64,000 nt of DNA, taken from positions 1 to 64,000 of the forward strand of contig JANQQK010000042.1 in the NCBI GenBank assembly GCA_028289375.1, written 5' to 3'. Every line of letters begins with the position of its first letter. The first letter of the stretch is position 1. Shown in pieces: positions 27,345 to 34,852 of this stretch. Made by a program: the position numbers and the translations under genes. This DNA comes from Phycisphaerae bacterium. Lineage in GTDB: Bacteria > Planctomycetota > Phycisphaerae > UBA1845. Below the pieces are notes generated by a model that saw only the letters and a list, made by a program, of their open reading frames with translations, was not told the origin of the DNA and made no database searches.

Positions 27345-27818
27345 CTATTCCGCTATGACTCCGCGGCCCTCAAGTGCACCTTTAATGCTCCGCAGGATGC
27401 GCATGAAGACCTCGCGGTCCGCTTCGTTCAGATCCGACAGAATCGCGCGGGCGAATCGGGTACGAAGCTCGCGGTACGCGGCGTGCGCTGCGACGCCGGA
27501 CTCCGTCATCGACACGTCGATCTTGCGGCGGTCGTTTGGGTTGATCCCACAGCTGACGAATCCACCCCCGGCTTTGGACTCGAGGGATCGGATAAGCCGC
27601 GACATCTGCGCCGGCAATACGCCGATGTGCTTCTGAATCGCACCAACGGTCTGCGGCTGCTGGTGCATCAGCACATCGAGGGCGAGGAACTCGGCCTCGG
27701 TCAGCTCCTCGGATTGTTCGCCATGAGAGCGCGTGCGCAGGGTCGAGGCGACCTTGATCAGGTCGAAGATTTCCTCGGCCATCGAGGCGAGTTGATTGTC
27801 TTGGTTCGGGGCGGCCAT
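27345..27818 (-). CDS. MarR-family transcriptional regulator
   Basis: 157 residues from ATG 27818, with GGAG nine bases upstream; a GTG at 27839 is possible. The winged helix is clear: 'LTEAEFLALDVLMHQQPQTVGAIQKHIGVLPAQMSRLIRSLESKAGGGFVSCGINPNDRRKIDVSMTESG', including the DRR wing. Such regulators usually control adjacent stress, efflux or redox genes. The next gene upstream on the same strand encodes a membrane protein with a haem motif, a possible target. Confidence 0.88.
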   Translation of the reverse strand: MAAPNQDNQLASMAEEIFDLIKVASTLRTRSHGEQSEELTEAEFLALDVLMHQQPQTVGAIQKHIGVLPAQMSRLIRSLESKAGGGFVSCGINPNDRRKIDVSMTESGVAAHAAYRELRTRFARAILSDLNEADREVFMRILRSIKGALEGRGVIAE

Positions 27819-27922
27819 CGCGCGTAGCTCCACTGTCACTTTGATCGGCCAATGGTCATTCTAACGCGCGAATTTATTGCGCCTATGGAAACAATTGGCG
27901 AGGTGAAAGGGTGTATGGCGGG

Positions 27923-28840
27923 TCAGTCGCGATTGGCGTCCTTGCTGCCGAACCAGAGCGAGCCAAGCACGGCGAAGATCTGCATCGCGAGCGAAAGGCC
28001 AAAGACCGGGCCGGCGATGAGCAGCAGCGGCAGGAACATCTCGCTGCTGCGGGCAAGCCACCAGCCGGCGAAGTCGACCGCGATGGCGATCATCGGGAGC
28101 GGGCCAATGATGGTCTTCCAACGTGTTGACCAGCCGGTGAGGGCGAAGAGGCCGGCGAGGATCAGCGTGAACACGGGGATGCTGAGCATGTGGATGTGTG
28201 TGACGAGGAAGAGTTGGGCGAGGGTCTGTGGTCCGATCTTCTTTCTTCCGGGCATCGCGTCCGCGTCGGCGATGGTGTCCACGGCAGTGCCGGGTTTGGC
28301 GTAGCGGTACACCATGTCTTGCTCGACGGTGAAGATGTCCGGGCCGTAGGGTGTGTCGGCTTTTTCACCGTCGTCGGCATTGTGGCAGCGAAGGCATCGA
28401 CCGGCGATCACGTCTTCGGCGGACGGATCTCCTTCCTGCACCAGCGATTCGGTTTGAAAGGTGCTTGCCTGCGCGCCTTGTTCCAGCCACGCGATGAGCG
28501 TGCGGACATCGGCTTCGTCGCCGGCGGTGAGGTGCTTGCGCATGCTCGCGCCGGGCACGACCTTTTCCAGCATGCGCGACATGGCGACAACGTCGGAAGC
28601 ATCATCTTCGACATCAACGGTGATGCCGTGGAAGTGCGCTTTGAGATCGTTGTCGGTCAGGCCCGGTTGACCGTCGGCGAGTTCGTGACGGTGATAGAGG
28701 TTGCCGAGTGCGCCGAGGTAGCCGAACCCGAGCATGGCGACGAACAGGGAGACCGTGATCCTGGCGGGTGTCGGCCAGCGTGAAAGTCTTAGTTGATCAA
28801 GGGCCACTGAAAGCGGTGCGGGTTTTCCGTCGTCGGCCAT
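27923..28840 (-). CDS. Membrane protein with a CXXCH haem-binding motif
   Basis: 305 residues from ATG 28840; a longer form from 28897 is possible. Hydrophobic helices are near residues 30-50, 200-225, 235-255, 260-280 and 283-300. The periplasmic-looking loop between the first and second holds CLRCHNAD (a single CXXCH), the signature for covalent c-type haem. The 'IHMLSIPVFTLILAGLFALT' helix contains a His that could ligate haem. It looks like a small electron-transfer membrane protein, with no exact family assigned. It is followed by the MarR regulator on the same strand. Confidence 0.72.
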   Translation of the reverse strand: MADDGKPAPLSVALDQLRLSRWPTPARITVSLFVAMLGFGYLGALGNLYHRHELADGQPGLTDNDLKAHFHGITVDVEDDASDVVAMSRMLEKVVPGASMRKHLTAGDEADVRTLIAWLEQGAQASTFQTESLVQEGDPSAEDVIAGRCLRCHNADDGEKADTPYGPDIFTVEQDMVYRYAKPGTAVDTIADADAMPGRKKIGPQTLAQLFLVTHIHMLSIPVFTLILAGLFALTGWSTRWKTIIGPLPMIAIAVDFAGWWLARSSEMFLPLLLIAGPVFGLSLAMQIFAVLGSLWFGSKDANRD

Positions 28841-28890
28841 GGAGTTCGCATATGCATTTTTCAATGCACATGCCCGGTGCACGATTTTTC

Positions 28891-28918
28891 TTGACATTCG
28901 CGCGGCGTTTCTTACGAT
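28891..28918 (+). promoter_or_regulatory. Strong sigma-70-type promoter of an orphan transcription unit
   Basis: TTGACA (28891-28896), a 16-base spacer and TACGAT (28913-28918, four of six matches). It reads rightward, away from the haem-motif gene, and no known gene starts nearby. A hairpin (28920-28953), a possible 37-codon frame and an intrinsic terminator (29091-29127) follow. Confidence 0.65.
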
Positions 28919-28950
28919 ACAAGACTAGAACAGTACGAGGAGCAAGAGTC

Positions 28951-29064
28951 TTGTCAAACGTCCACCACAACCGAGCCAACAACGTCCAGCAGGCGGCAGC
29001 GGTATGCCGACTGTTTGATGCTGTATGGTTTGCGACGATGCAGATTAAGGAGCATCGGCCGTAG
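28951..29064 (+). CDS. Candidate 37-residue peptide inside the orphan transcription unit
   Basis: TTG start at 28951 with GAGGAG eight bases upstream and stop TAG at 29062-29064. The start lies in the right arm of the hairpin CAAGACT...AGTCTTG (28920-28953), while the ribosome-binding site is in its loop. The peptide (MSNVHHNRANNVQQAAAVCR at the start) has no recognisable motif. It could be a small protein, a leader peptide or chance; the surrounding promoter and terminator are better supported than the coding call. Confidence 0.35.
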   Translation: MSNVHHNRANNVQQAAAVCRLFDAVWFATMQIKEHRP

Positions 29065-29090
29065 GGTTGTGGTTCTCAGATGAATCGAAC

Positions 29091-29127
29091 AAGCCCTGCG
29101 GCCCGAAAGGATCGCGGGGCTTTTTTT
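29091..29127 (+). terminator. Intrinsic terminator 55 bases before the GNAT gene
   Basis: AAGCCCTGCG (29091-29100) pairs with CGCGGGGCTT (29113-29122) with one G-T wobble, over a 12-base loop, and is followed by seven T (29121-29127). It ends the transcript from the promoter at 28891 or attenuates the acetyltransferase gene. Confidence 0.88.
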
Positions 29128-29181
29128 GTGGCATTTGTGCGTGCTTTGGGACATGCGAAACACCGGTGACGGTGGGAGTCA

Positions 29182-29817
29182 ATGGTGATGGCGATCACGT
29201 ATTACGAGGGCGAACGAATCAACTTTCGGCCTTTGGAACTCGAGGATGAGGCGTTGTGCCGTCGTTGGGTGAATGACCCGGCGAACTGGAAAACACTGGG
29301 GCGGATGCTGCCGGTGAACGCTGTCCGTGAGCGCGAGTTCATCCAATCGCAATACGCATCGCCGACGGATCTGTCGCTCGGGATCGTGACACGCGATACC
29401 GGCACGCTTATCGGTTTGGCAGGCCTTGGTGGGATCAGTGGTGTGAACCGGACGGCTGAGTTCGGTTTGCTGATTGGCGAACGGACGAGCCAATCGAAGG
29501 GATATGGCACGGAAGCGACGCGGCTGATGCTTCGCTATGGTTTTTCGGAATTGAATCTGAATCGGATTGAATTGCGGGTGCTGGAAACGAATTCCCGCGG
29601 GATCCGCGCTTATGAGCGTGCGGGATTCGTGCGTGAAGGCTGTGATCGCGAAGCCGTCTTCCGCGGCGGGCGTTACGTCGACATGTACCGTTATTCAATT
29701 CTGCGCGATGAGTGGCAGCATCGACGTAACGGTGAGTTCACGCAGGAGGAGGATGGACTTCTGCAGAATGATGACGACGACGCGTCGGACGTCAGCCTCG
29801 CGGCGATGTGCGTGTAG
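29182..29817 (+). CDS. GNAT-family N-acetyltransferase
   Basis: 211 residues from ATG 29182, with GGGAG upstream. The acetyl-CoA loop is 'GLLIGERTSQSKGYGTEATRLMLRYGF' with the Q/RxxGxG/A-type motif, followed by 'LNRIELRVLETNSRGIRAYERAGFVREG', all typical of RimJ/RimL-like GNAT proteins (ribosomal-protein N-terminal acetyltransferases and drug acetyltransferases). The acidic C-terminal tail (NDDDDASD) is unusual. Substrate not determinable. Confidence 0.88.
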   Translation: MVMAITYYEGERINFRPLELEDEALCRRWVNDPANWKTLGRMLPVNAVREREFIQSQYASPTDLSLGIVTRDTGTLIGLAGLGGISGVNRTAEFGLLIGERTSQSKGYGTEATRLMLRYGFSELNLNRIELRVLETNSRGIRAYERAGFVREGCDREAVFRGGRYVDMYRYSILRDEWQHRRNGEFTQEEDGLLQNDDDDASDVSLAAMCV

Positions 29818-29912
29818 TGAATAAACATTCGCGTCGTGTTCGCTGATCGCGGTTTGCGGTCACCGTGCCGACGCATCAGGTTGCGTTGGGTTGGCCGGCG
29901 AGCGTTGGGGCG

Positions 29913-30686
29913 TCATTCGGAAAGGGCGCCGCGCTCGCCGGTCTTTTTTGATGGATCGATCCAGCGGAGCAGTGCGCGACGGATGGTCAGCAGAGGGGCG
30001 GTCAGGATGCGGTGGATGCGCACGGCGCGGGGCTTGCGGTAGGAGGCTTCCAGTTCCTCTGGCGTGAGTTGATCTGGTCGTATGCGGCGCCGCAGTTTGA
30101 GCAGGTGGTAGCGGTCGCCTTTCTGGAATTGTTTCCGCAGCCAGCGGACCGGCCACAATTCGCCGCCATACTTGCGAGGCCAATACCATGAAATCTGAAA
30201 ATCGATGAGGTAAGGCTTGCCGTCGGTCGAGACGATGACGTTTTGTCGTTTTTCGAGATCGACGTAGGCCATGTTGCGCGCGTGCAGTCGATCGATGGCG
30301 GCGGCGAGGCGATCGAAGAAGTCATCGGGAACGTGCATGCCCTTTTGCAGATGTTGTCCTTCGATGAAGACGTGGGCAAAGGCGGTGGGCATCGGACGTC
30401 CGAGCGATTTCGGCACTTCGGGCATGTCGTCGAGCACTTCGCAGATCGTGCATTCGCGGTTCGCCAGGAGACGACCGCTCCACGCCAGCGGGATCCCGAA
30501 GAAGGAGGCCTGCCGGGCGAACTTGATGATGGCTTTGTCTTGGTCGGACGTGTAGATGGCGGTTGCGGCGAAGAAGTCGTGCTTGAGGAGCTTGGTGAAG
30601 CTGTACGCGCGGCCGTCGAGGGTCACAACCTCCGGCGGATCGTTCTTGCCCAAGGCGAGCATTCTGGCTGGTGGTTTGGTACGCAC
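29913..30686 (-). CDS. Kinase-like protein of the lipopolysaccharide/RIO-kinase type
   Basis: 257 residues. A Lys in 'KAIIKFARQ' (about 50-60) suits the nucleotide lysine, and 'LHARNMAYVDLEKRQNVIVSTDGKPYLIDFQISW' holds an atypical catalytic loop (Asp retained, the His of HRD replaced by Tyr, Asn at +6 rather than +5) and a DFQ metal motif. It resembles the Kdo/WaaP/Bud32 group of small kinases that phosphorylate sugars or proteins. The C-terminus is basic. Substrate unknown, and it could also be a pseudokinase. Confidence 0.7.
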   Translation of the reverse strand: MRTKPPARMLALGKNDPPEVVTLDGRAYSFTKLLKHDFFAATAIYTSDQDKAIIKFARQASFFGIPLAWSGRLLANRECTICEVLDDMPEVPKSLGRPMPTAFAHVFIEGQHLQKGMHVPDDFFDRLAAAIDRLHARNMAYVDLEKRQNVIVSTDGKPYLIDFQISWYWPRKYGGELWPVRWLRKQFQKGDRYHLLKLRRRIRPDQLTPEELEASYRKPRAVRIHRILTAPLLTIRRALLRWIDPSKKTGERGALSE

Positions 30687-31101
30687 GGTGAGATTCTACG
30701 GGATGCGGCGGTGGCGTGCAGGAGGGATTACGGGAGACGGAGGGAAAAAAAGGACGGGATTCCGGTAGTGATCAGATGAGTGCGGTCTCCCCACGAATGA
30801 TAACGCCCTCAGCGCCAACGCGTGACGCCAATTGATCCGAAATCCCGTCCAGGCTCCCTTCATTTGGCGACGCTGTCAGCCAGATCTTGGCCGGATGGCG
30901 TCGCTTGCGTTGGGTACGTGGTGGATGCGTGTACTGGGGAACTCCACGCGCCACCAACTCCAATGCTAGGCGGCCCGAATCCGAAGTCAAAATGAAAGCG
31001 TCGGAAACTTAAGCAGGAAAGTCGTTTTTTTAGGACGGCGAAACCCGCAAAGTGTGGGCTATCGTCGTTGGTGACAGTGGGTTACAGTCAAAGTGGCTGA
31101 G
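30687..31101. other. Gap before mcsA, with one doubtful short frame
   Basis: This stretch holds no confident gene. A 72-codon minus-strand frame occupies 30772-30990 and is described separately. The right part is more AT-rich and leads into the mcsA promoter at 31102. Confidence 0.5.
30772..30990 (-). CDS. Doubtful 72-residue protein or gene remnant
   Basis: The frame begins with TTG at 30990 (a stop lies 7 codons upstream) and has no ribosome-binding site. Its composition is protein-like: 'LTSDSGRLALELVARGVPQY', a basic middle (TQRKRRHPAK), then 'ISDQLASRVGAEGVIIRGE'. I know no family. It may be a small gene or the end of a decayed one. Confidence 0.3.
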   Translation of the reverse strand: MTSDSGRLALELVARGVPQYTHPPRTQRKRRHPAKIWLTASPNEGSLDGISDQLASRVGAEGVIIRGETALI

Positions 31102-31130
31102 TTGACGATATAACCGACAATACATACCAT
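31102..31130 (+). promoter_or_regulatory. Promoter of the mcsA-mcsB operon
   Basis: TTGACG (31102-31107), a 17-base spacer and TACCAT (31125-31130). The predicted start of transcription would leave a leader of about 40 bases before mcsA. No CtsR-like heptad repeat is evident next to it, although I can only inspect by eye. Confidence 0.6.
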
Positions 31131-31175
31131 CCAACCGGAGTGAGAAAGGGGCATCTTACAGCCCAAGAGCGAATC

Positions 31176-31676
31176 ATGAGCCTCTGTCAACGCTGTAACA
31201 AAGCACCGGCGACCGTTCATCTGCTGGATATTCTGCCGGACAGCGACGAGAAGCGCGAGCGCCATCTGTGCGAACAATGCGCCGGTGAAGAGGGTCTGAC
31301 CACGCAAAAGCACGAGTCCATCAACGAAATTTTGAGCAGTTTCATCAAGCAGGCGTCCGGCATGCCACAGAAACCCGATTTGGCATGCCCGGAGTGCGGG
31401 ATGACGTTCCGCGAGTTCCGTGCCAACGGTCTGCTTGGTTGTCCCAACGATTACAACGCGTTTGAGAAGGCGTTGGCTCCTTTGATTGAGCGGGCGCACG
31501 ACGGTGGAACGCATCACGTCGGCAAGGCGCCGCGTGGTGAGGGTGGGGAGACGCCGAAGTTCAGCAAGTTGGCGCAACTGCGCCGCGAATTGCAGGACGC
31601 GGTGGACGCCGAGGATTACGAACGGGCAGCGGACCTGCGGGACACGATCAAGTCGCTTGAAAGCGAGCAGGGCTAG
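31176..31676 (+). CDS. mcsA: McsA, zinc-binding activator of the arginine kinase McsB
   Basis: 166 residues from ATG 31176; the longer form from 31140 adds residues unlike the family. Two zinc fingers: Cys4/Cys7 with Cys32/Cys35, and Cys71/Cys74 with Cys89. The fourth ligand of the second finger is not Cys, since the sequence is GCPNDY where CxxC would be expected. A UVR motif (KLAQLRRELQDAVDAEDYER, about 131-150) ends the protein. In Bacillus McsA activates McsB and links it to ClpC. It is followed by mcsB with 19 bases between. Confidence 0.93.
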   Translation: MSLCQRCNKAPATVHLLDILPDSDEKRERHLCEQCAGEEGLTTQKHESINEILSSFIKQASGMPQKPDLACPECGMTFREFRANGLLGCPNDYNAFEKALAPLIERAHDGGTHHVGKAPRGEGGETPKFSKLAQLRRELQDAVDAEDYERAADLRDTIKSLESEQG

Positions 31677-31695
31677 ACCGAGAAGGGGCGCCACG

Positions 31696-32754
31696 TTGAC
31701 GATTGATGAATTGGTCCACCAGGTAGGTGAGTGGCTTCGCGGCGAGGGTCCGTATGCCGACATCGTGATCTCGTCACGTATTCGCCTCGCGCGGAATCTT
31801 GAGGCGTTTCCATTCTTATCCAAAGCCAGTGACAGCGACCGCGAACAGATTTATCGCGTGCTGATCGACAGTGTGTCGGAGTTGAAGATCGGCGACGACA
31901 CACTCGTCGTCGACATTGACGACGCCGATGAATTGGATCGGCAGTTGCTCGTCGAGCGTCATCTGATCAGTCGTCAGCATGCCGAAGGTGACGGGACCCG
32001 CGGCGTTGCGATCGCCGAGGATGAGCAGACGGCTGTCATGATCAACGAAGAGGATCATCTTCGCATTCAGGGCATGCGGAGCGGGCTGCAGTTGGCCGGC
32101 TTGTTTGAAGAGGTCAATCGGATTGATGATCAGCTTCAGCAGCGCGTGCAGTACGCGTTCGACAAGCGGTGGGGTTTCCTGACAGCCTGTCCGACCAACG
32201 TGGGGACGGGCATTCGGGTGTCGGTCATGTTGCACCTGCCGGCGTTGAAACTGACGGGTCAGATCGAGCAGATGTTCCGGGCGGCCAAGGAAATGCATCT
32301 TGCGGTCCGCGGTTTGTATGGCGAAGGGACCGACGCGATCGGCGACTTCTTCCAGGTATCGAATCAGACCACGCTGGGGCAGACCGAGAATGACATCGTC
32401 GAGCACTTCGGTTCGGAGATCATCCCGAAGATCGTTAAGTTTGAATTGACAGCCCGCGAGATGCTTGAGAAAGACAAGTCCACTCTGCTCGATGACAAGA
32501 TCTGGCGAGCCTGGGGCACGCTTGAGAATGCCCGAACCATCAGTAGCGACGAATCGCTGTTTCTGTTGTCACATCTGCGAATGGGCGTCAACATGGGCCG
32601 GTGCAAGGATATTGATTTGTCCAAGCTGAACATGTTGTTCCTGCGGTCTCAGCCAGCCCACCTTCAGAAACTTGAAGGGCGTCGCTTGGACGGGGAAGAG
32701 CGAAGCGTCGCCCGAGCCCGGTATCTGCGGAACATTCTCGAATCAAACAACTAA
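31696..32754 (+). CDS. mcsB: Protein arginine kinase McsB
   Basis: 352 residues with a TTG start at 31696 and AAGGGG eight bases upstream. The guanidino-kinase fold is clear: 'VISSRIRLARNL' (24-35), 'MINEEDHLRIQ' near 115-125, the 'CPTNVGTGIRVSVMLHLP' segment with the reactive Cys, and 'GEGTDAIGDFFQVSNQTTLGQTE'. It lacks the N-terminal domain of creatine kinases, as all McsB proteins do, and is close to the Bacillus length. It phosphorylates arginine on proteins, marking them for Clp degradation in Firmicutes. Confidence 0.95.
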   Translation: MTIDELVHQVGEWLRGEGPYADIVISSRIRLARNLEAFPFLSKASDSDREQIYRVLIDSVSELKIGDDTLVVDIDDADELDRQLLVERHLISRQHAEGDGTRGVAIAEDEQTAVMINEEDHLRIQGMRSGLQLAGLFEEVNRIDDQLQQRVQYAFDKRWGFLTACPTNVGTGIRVSVMLHLPALKLTGQIEQMFRAAKEMHLAVRGLYGEGTDAIGDFFQVSNQTTLGQTENDIVEHFGSEIIPKIVKFELTAREMLEKDKSTLLDDKIWRAWGTLENARTISSDESLFLLSHLRMGVNMGRCKDIDLSKLNMLFLRSQPAHLQKLEGRRLDGEERSVARARYLRNILESNN

Positions 32755-32781
32755 GTGGTGGCGTGTTGTGCGCGGCGTGTG

Positions 32782-33615
32782 TCAGTCCAGATGCACACCG
32801 TCGGTGAAGCCTTCCCACGTCTGAAACTGCTGTGACACCCGTTTCTTCCGTTCGGCGTCGTAGGATTCGTACCGGATGTTGTAGGTACCGAAGGGCAGCT
32901 TGACCTGCTGTTCCCAGACGACGCCGCTGGAGACATCGACCCACGCGGTCGCGGTGGCCGTTTCAACGATGAAGCACTCCTTGGGTCCCCCGTCGATCAT
33001 GCGTTTTTCGCGGCCAGCCACGCGGACGAGCATCGGCAGGAATTCGTCACCAGTGCCGGTGATCATGGCGATGGGGTTGAGCACCTGCATCTGCCAGGAT
33101 TGGCCGACTTCGAGGTTCGGCATCGAGTCGAACGGGCGAAATGCTTCTGAGAATCTGCCGGCACGCGAGAGATGCACCTTGAAGCGATGGACCGCAGTGC
33201 CGGTGGACATGCGGAATGCGAACTGAGTGGGGAACCGCTCGCCATGAATTTGCACGTGCTGGTCGAGGGCGAAGATGTCTGCGTCGAATTCGTCGAGGCG
33301 ACCTTCGATGTCGAAGAGGCTTACGAGGTGGAGATGCATGGGGCCGACGATCGGGGCTCTGTCGATAAAAATGTCATCCTCGCGATCGGTGGACGTGCCG
33401 CCACGATAGCTGGTCCAGATCGATCCGACACGGCGGTCTTTGTGATCGAAGATGCCAAATTGTGCGTTCTCGCCGTATTGTCTGATCCAGTCAGCCGCGA
33501 CAACCCTGGGTGGTTCCTGGGCGGTCCATGCAGGTATGATGTCCTTCCAGATGAGCCAGCCGGTGGAGACGGCCCAGAAGAGGACGATGGAAATGCCGAC
33601 GGGTCGAACGCCCAT
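32782..33615 (-). CDS. Membrane-anchored protein of unknown function
   Basis: 277 residues from ATG 33615. The longer frame to 33744 would overlap the divergent neighbour and is rejected. A single hydrophobic helix (about 5-25) anchors a beta-rich domain with 'FAFRMSTGTAVHRFKVHLSRAG' and 'QVLNPIAMITGTGDEFLPMLVRVAG', then an acidic 'YESYDAERKKRVSQQFQTWEG' end. It resembles the DUF3108/LolA-like group of periplasmic proteins only loosely. Divergent from the next gene, which also encodes an anchored beta-rich protein. Confidence 0.65.
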   Translation of the reverse strand: MGVRPVGISIVLFWAVSTGWLIWKDIIPAWTAQEPPRVVAADWIRQYGENAQFGIFDHKDRRVGSIWTSYRGGTSTDREDDIFIDRAPIVGPMHLHLVSLFDIEGRLDEFDADIFALDQHVQIHGERFPTQFAFRMSTGTAVHRFKVHLSRAGRFSEAFRPFDSMPNLEVGQSWQMQVLNPIAMITGTGDEFLPMLVRVAGREKRMIDGGPKECFIVETATATAWVDVSSGVVWEQQVKLPFGTYNIRYESYDAERKKRVSQQFQTWEGFTDGVHLD

Positions 33616-33725
33616 GATCGCGTTGCTCGTGTTGCCAGGGGTACCGTTGTCGTCATGTAATCGTAGCGCGGGCGATGGGGCGGTCAAATGGGTCGAATGG
33701 TTAGGTGCCCTGAAGGTGTCGGAAA

Positions 33726-34439
33726 TTGTCGAATAAGACAGCAAGGTGGAAGCGTCGGATCGGGCAAATCGTCGCCGTGGCGATCGTCATGCTCATGATC
33801 TCGGCGGGTTCGCTGTTCATGGCATCGCGGAGCGAGCCGACGTGGTACGCGCCGCCCGAGATCGATGTCGTGATGGTCGAACAGGCGCGGCGGACCCTGC
33901 CCGATGCATATCAGCAGTTCACCGATGCGCTGGTCGCAGGTGAGCCGTTCGAATTCCGACTGAGCGACGCCATGGTGAATGAATGGCTGGCGACGCGCGA
34001 AGAGATCTGGCCGGACGTGGCCGACGCAATTCCGCAGGAGGTCAGCGAACCGGTGGTGTCGTTTGATGAGGGGCGCGTGGCCGTGGCGGCGCGGGTGCGG
34101 ATTGTTGGGGTCAACACGATTGTGTCGCTCCGGGTTTCCGGTTCGCCTGATGACGCGTGGTTCACGATCGATCCCGCGACGGTGTTGGCCGGCAGCGTGC
34201 CGGTGCCGATGGGAACGATTGGCCGCATCGTCGAACGCTTCCAGACGTCTCGTGTTGACCTGCGTGAATTCCGTCAGCGGGACGATCCCGCCCGCTCTGT
34301 CGGCGGCGTGACGGAGCTCATCGATGGTTTCGCCGTGCGGAATCTGTTTTACTGGTCCAACGGCGAACGCTACTTTCGCATCTCCGATATTGCTGCCGAG
34401 GGTGGATGGCTGACGCTCGCGATTGAGCCTGTGCCTTAG
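33726..34439 (+). CDS. Membrane-anchored protein of unknown function
   Basis: 237 residues with a TTG start at 33726. One N-terminal helix (about 13-33, IGQIVAVAIVMLMISAGSLF) is followed by a domain with 'FEFRLSDAMVNEWLATREEIWPD' and 'RVAVAARVRIVGVNTIVSLRVSG'. The pattern (a short helix that opens onto a beta sheet with repeated V-x-V strands) recalls SRPBCC or LPS-associated proteins, but I assign no family. The stop TAG overlaps the stop of the convergent phosphoesterase gene by four bases. Confidence 0.65.
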   Translation: MSNKTARWKRRIGQIVAVAIVMLMISAGSLFMASRSEPTWYAPPEIDVVMVEQARRTLPDAYQQFTDALVAGEPFEFRLSDAMVNEWLATREEIWPDVADAIPQEVSEPVVSFDEGRVAVAARVRIVGVNTIVSLRVSGSPDDAWFTIDPATVLAGSVPVPMGTIGRIVERFQTSRVDLREFRQRDDPARSVGGVTELIDGFAVRNLFYWSNGERYFRISDIAAEGGWLTLAIEPVP

Positions 34440-34801
34440 CGTGGTGTCACGAATTTTCCGTCGCTGCTCCGTGGTCCGCCGGATGTGAGGATGCGGTATT
34501 CGCCGCGTAGTCGTTTGCCATCGAGGTCAAACGACCACATGTGTCCGTCGGCGCGGAGCATCGTGTAAGTGCCTTCATCGACGCGCGTTACGACGCCGCG
34601 CCCGCCCGAGATCAGTCCTTCATAGCTGAGGTATTTCTTGCGATGATCGTTGATCCGCTGGCAGTCGATGGGGCAGTCGAACGGGCCGGTGGGTTCCTTC
34701 TCAAGTCGCCACGTGAGCAGGACATCGCCCCGTTCGAGCATGAAATCCCAGTGCTCGCCCGAAGGGGCCAGATGATGTAGGATGACAAATCTTTCGGACA
34801 A
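34436..34801 (-). CDS. Stand-alone LigD-type 3'-phosphoesterase domain protein
   Basis: 121 residues with a TTG start at 34801 and GAGG upstream. 'FVILHHLAPSGEHWDFMLERGDVLLTWRLEKEP' matches the PE domain at the N-terminus of bacterial LigD (DNA polymerase/ligase of non-homologous end joining), which removes 3' ribonucleoside or phosphate groups. The His and Asp residues of the HxxWD motif are present. No Ku, ligase or primase-polymerase gene is adjacent, so it acts alone or with genes elsewhere. Confidence 0.85.
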   Translation of the reverse strand: MSERFVILHHLAPSGEHWDFMLERGDVLLTWRLEKEPTGPFDCPIDCQRINDHRKKYLSYEGLISGGRGVVTRVDEGTYTMLRADGHMWSFDLDGKRLRGEYRILTSGGPRSSDGKFVTPR

Positions 34802-34852
34802 ACCCGATCCTCAACGCGCAGGTGCGAAGCTCAGCAACAGGGAGTTTTCTGG

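Noticed and set aside
28929..29127. 6S RNA, SRP RNA or other known small RNA
   Set aside because: The SRP loop motif and the long closing stem of 6S RNA are not present; it stays an unassigned transcription unit.
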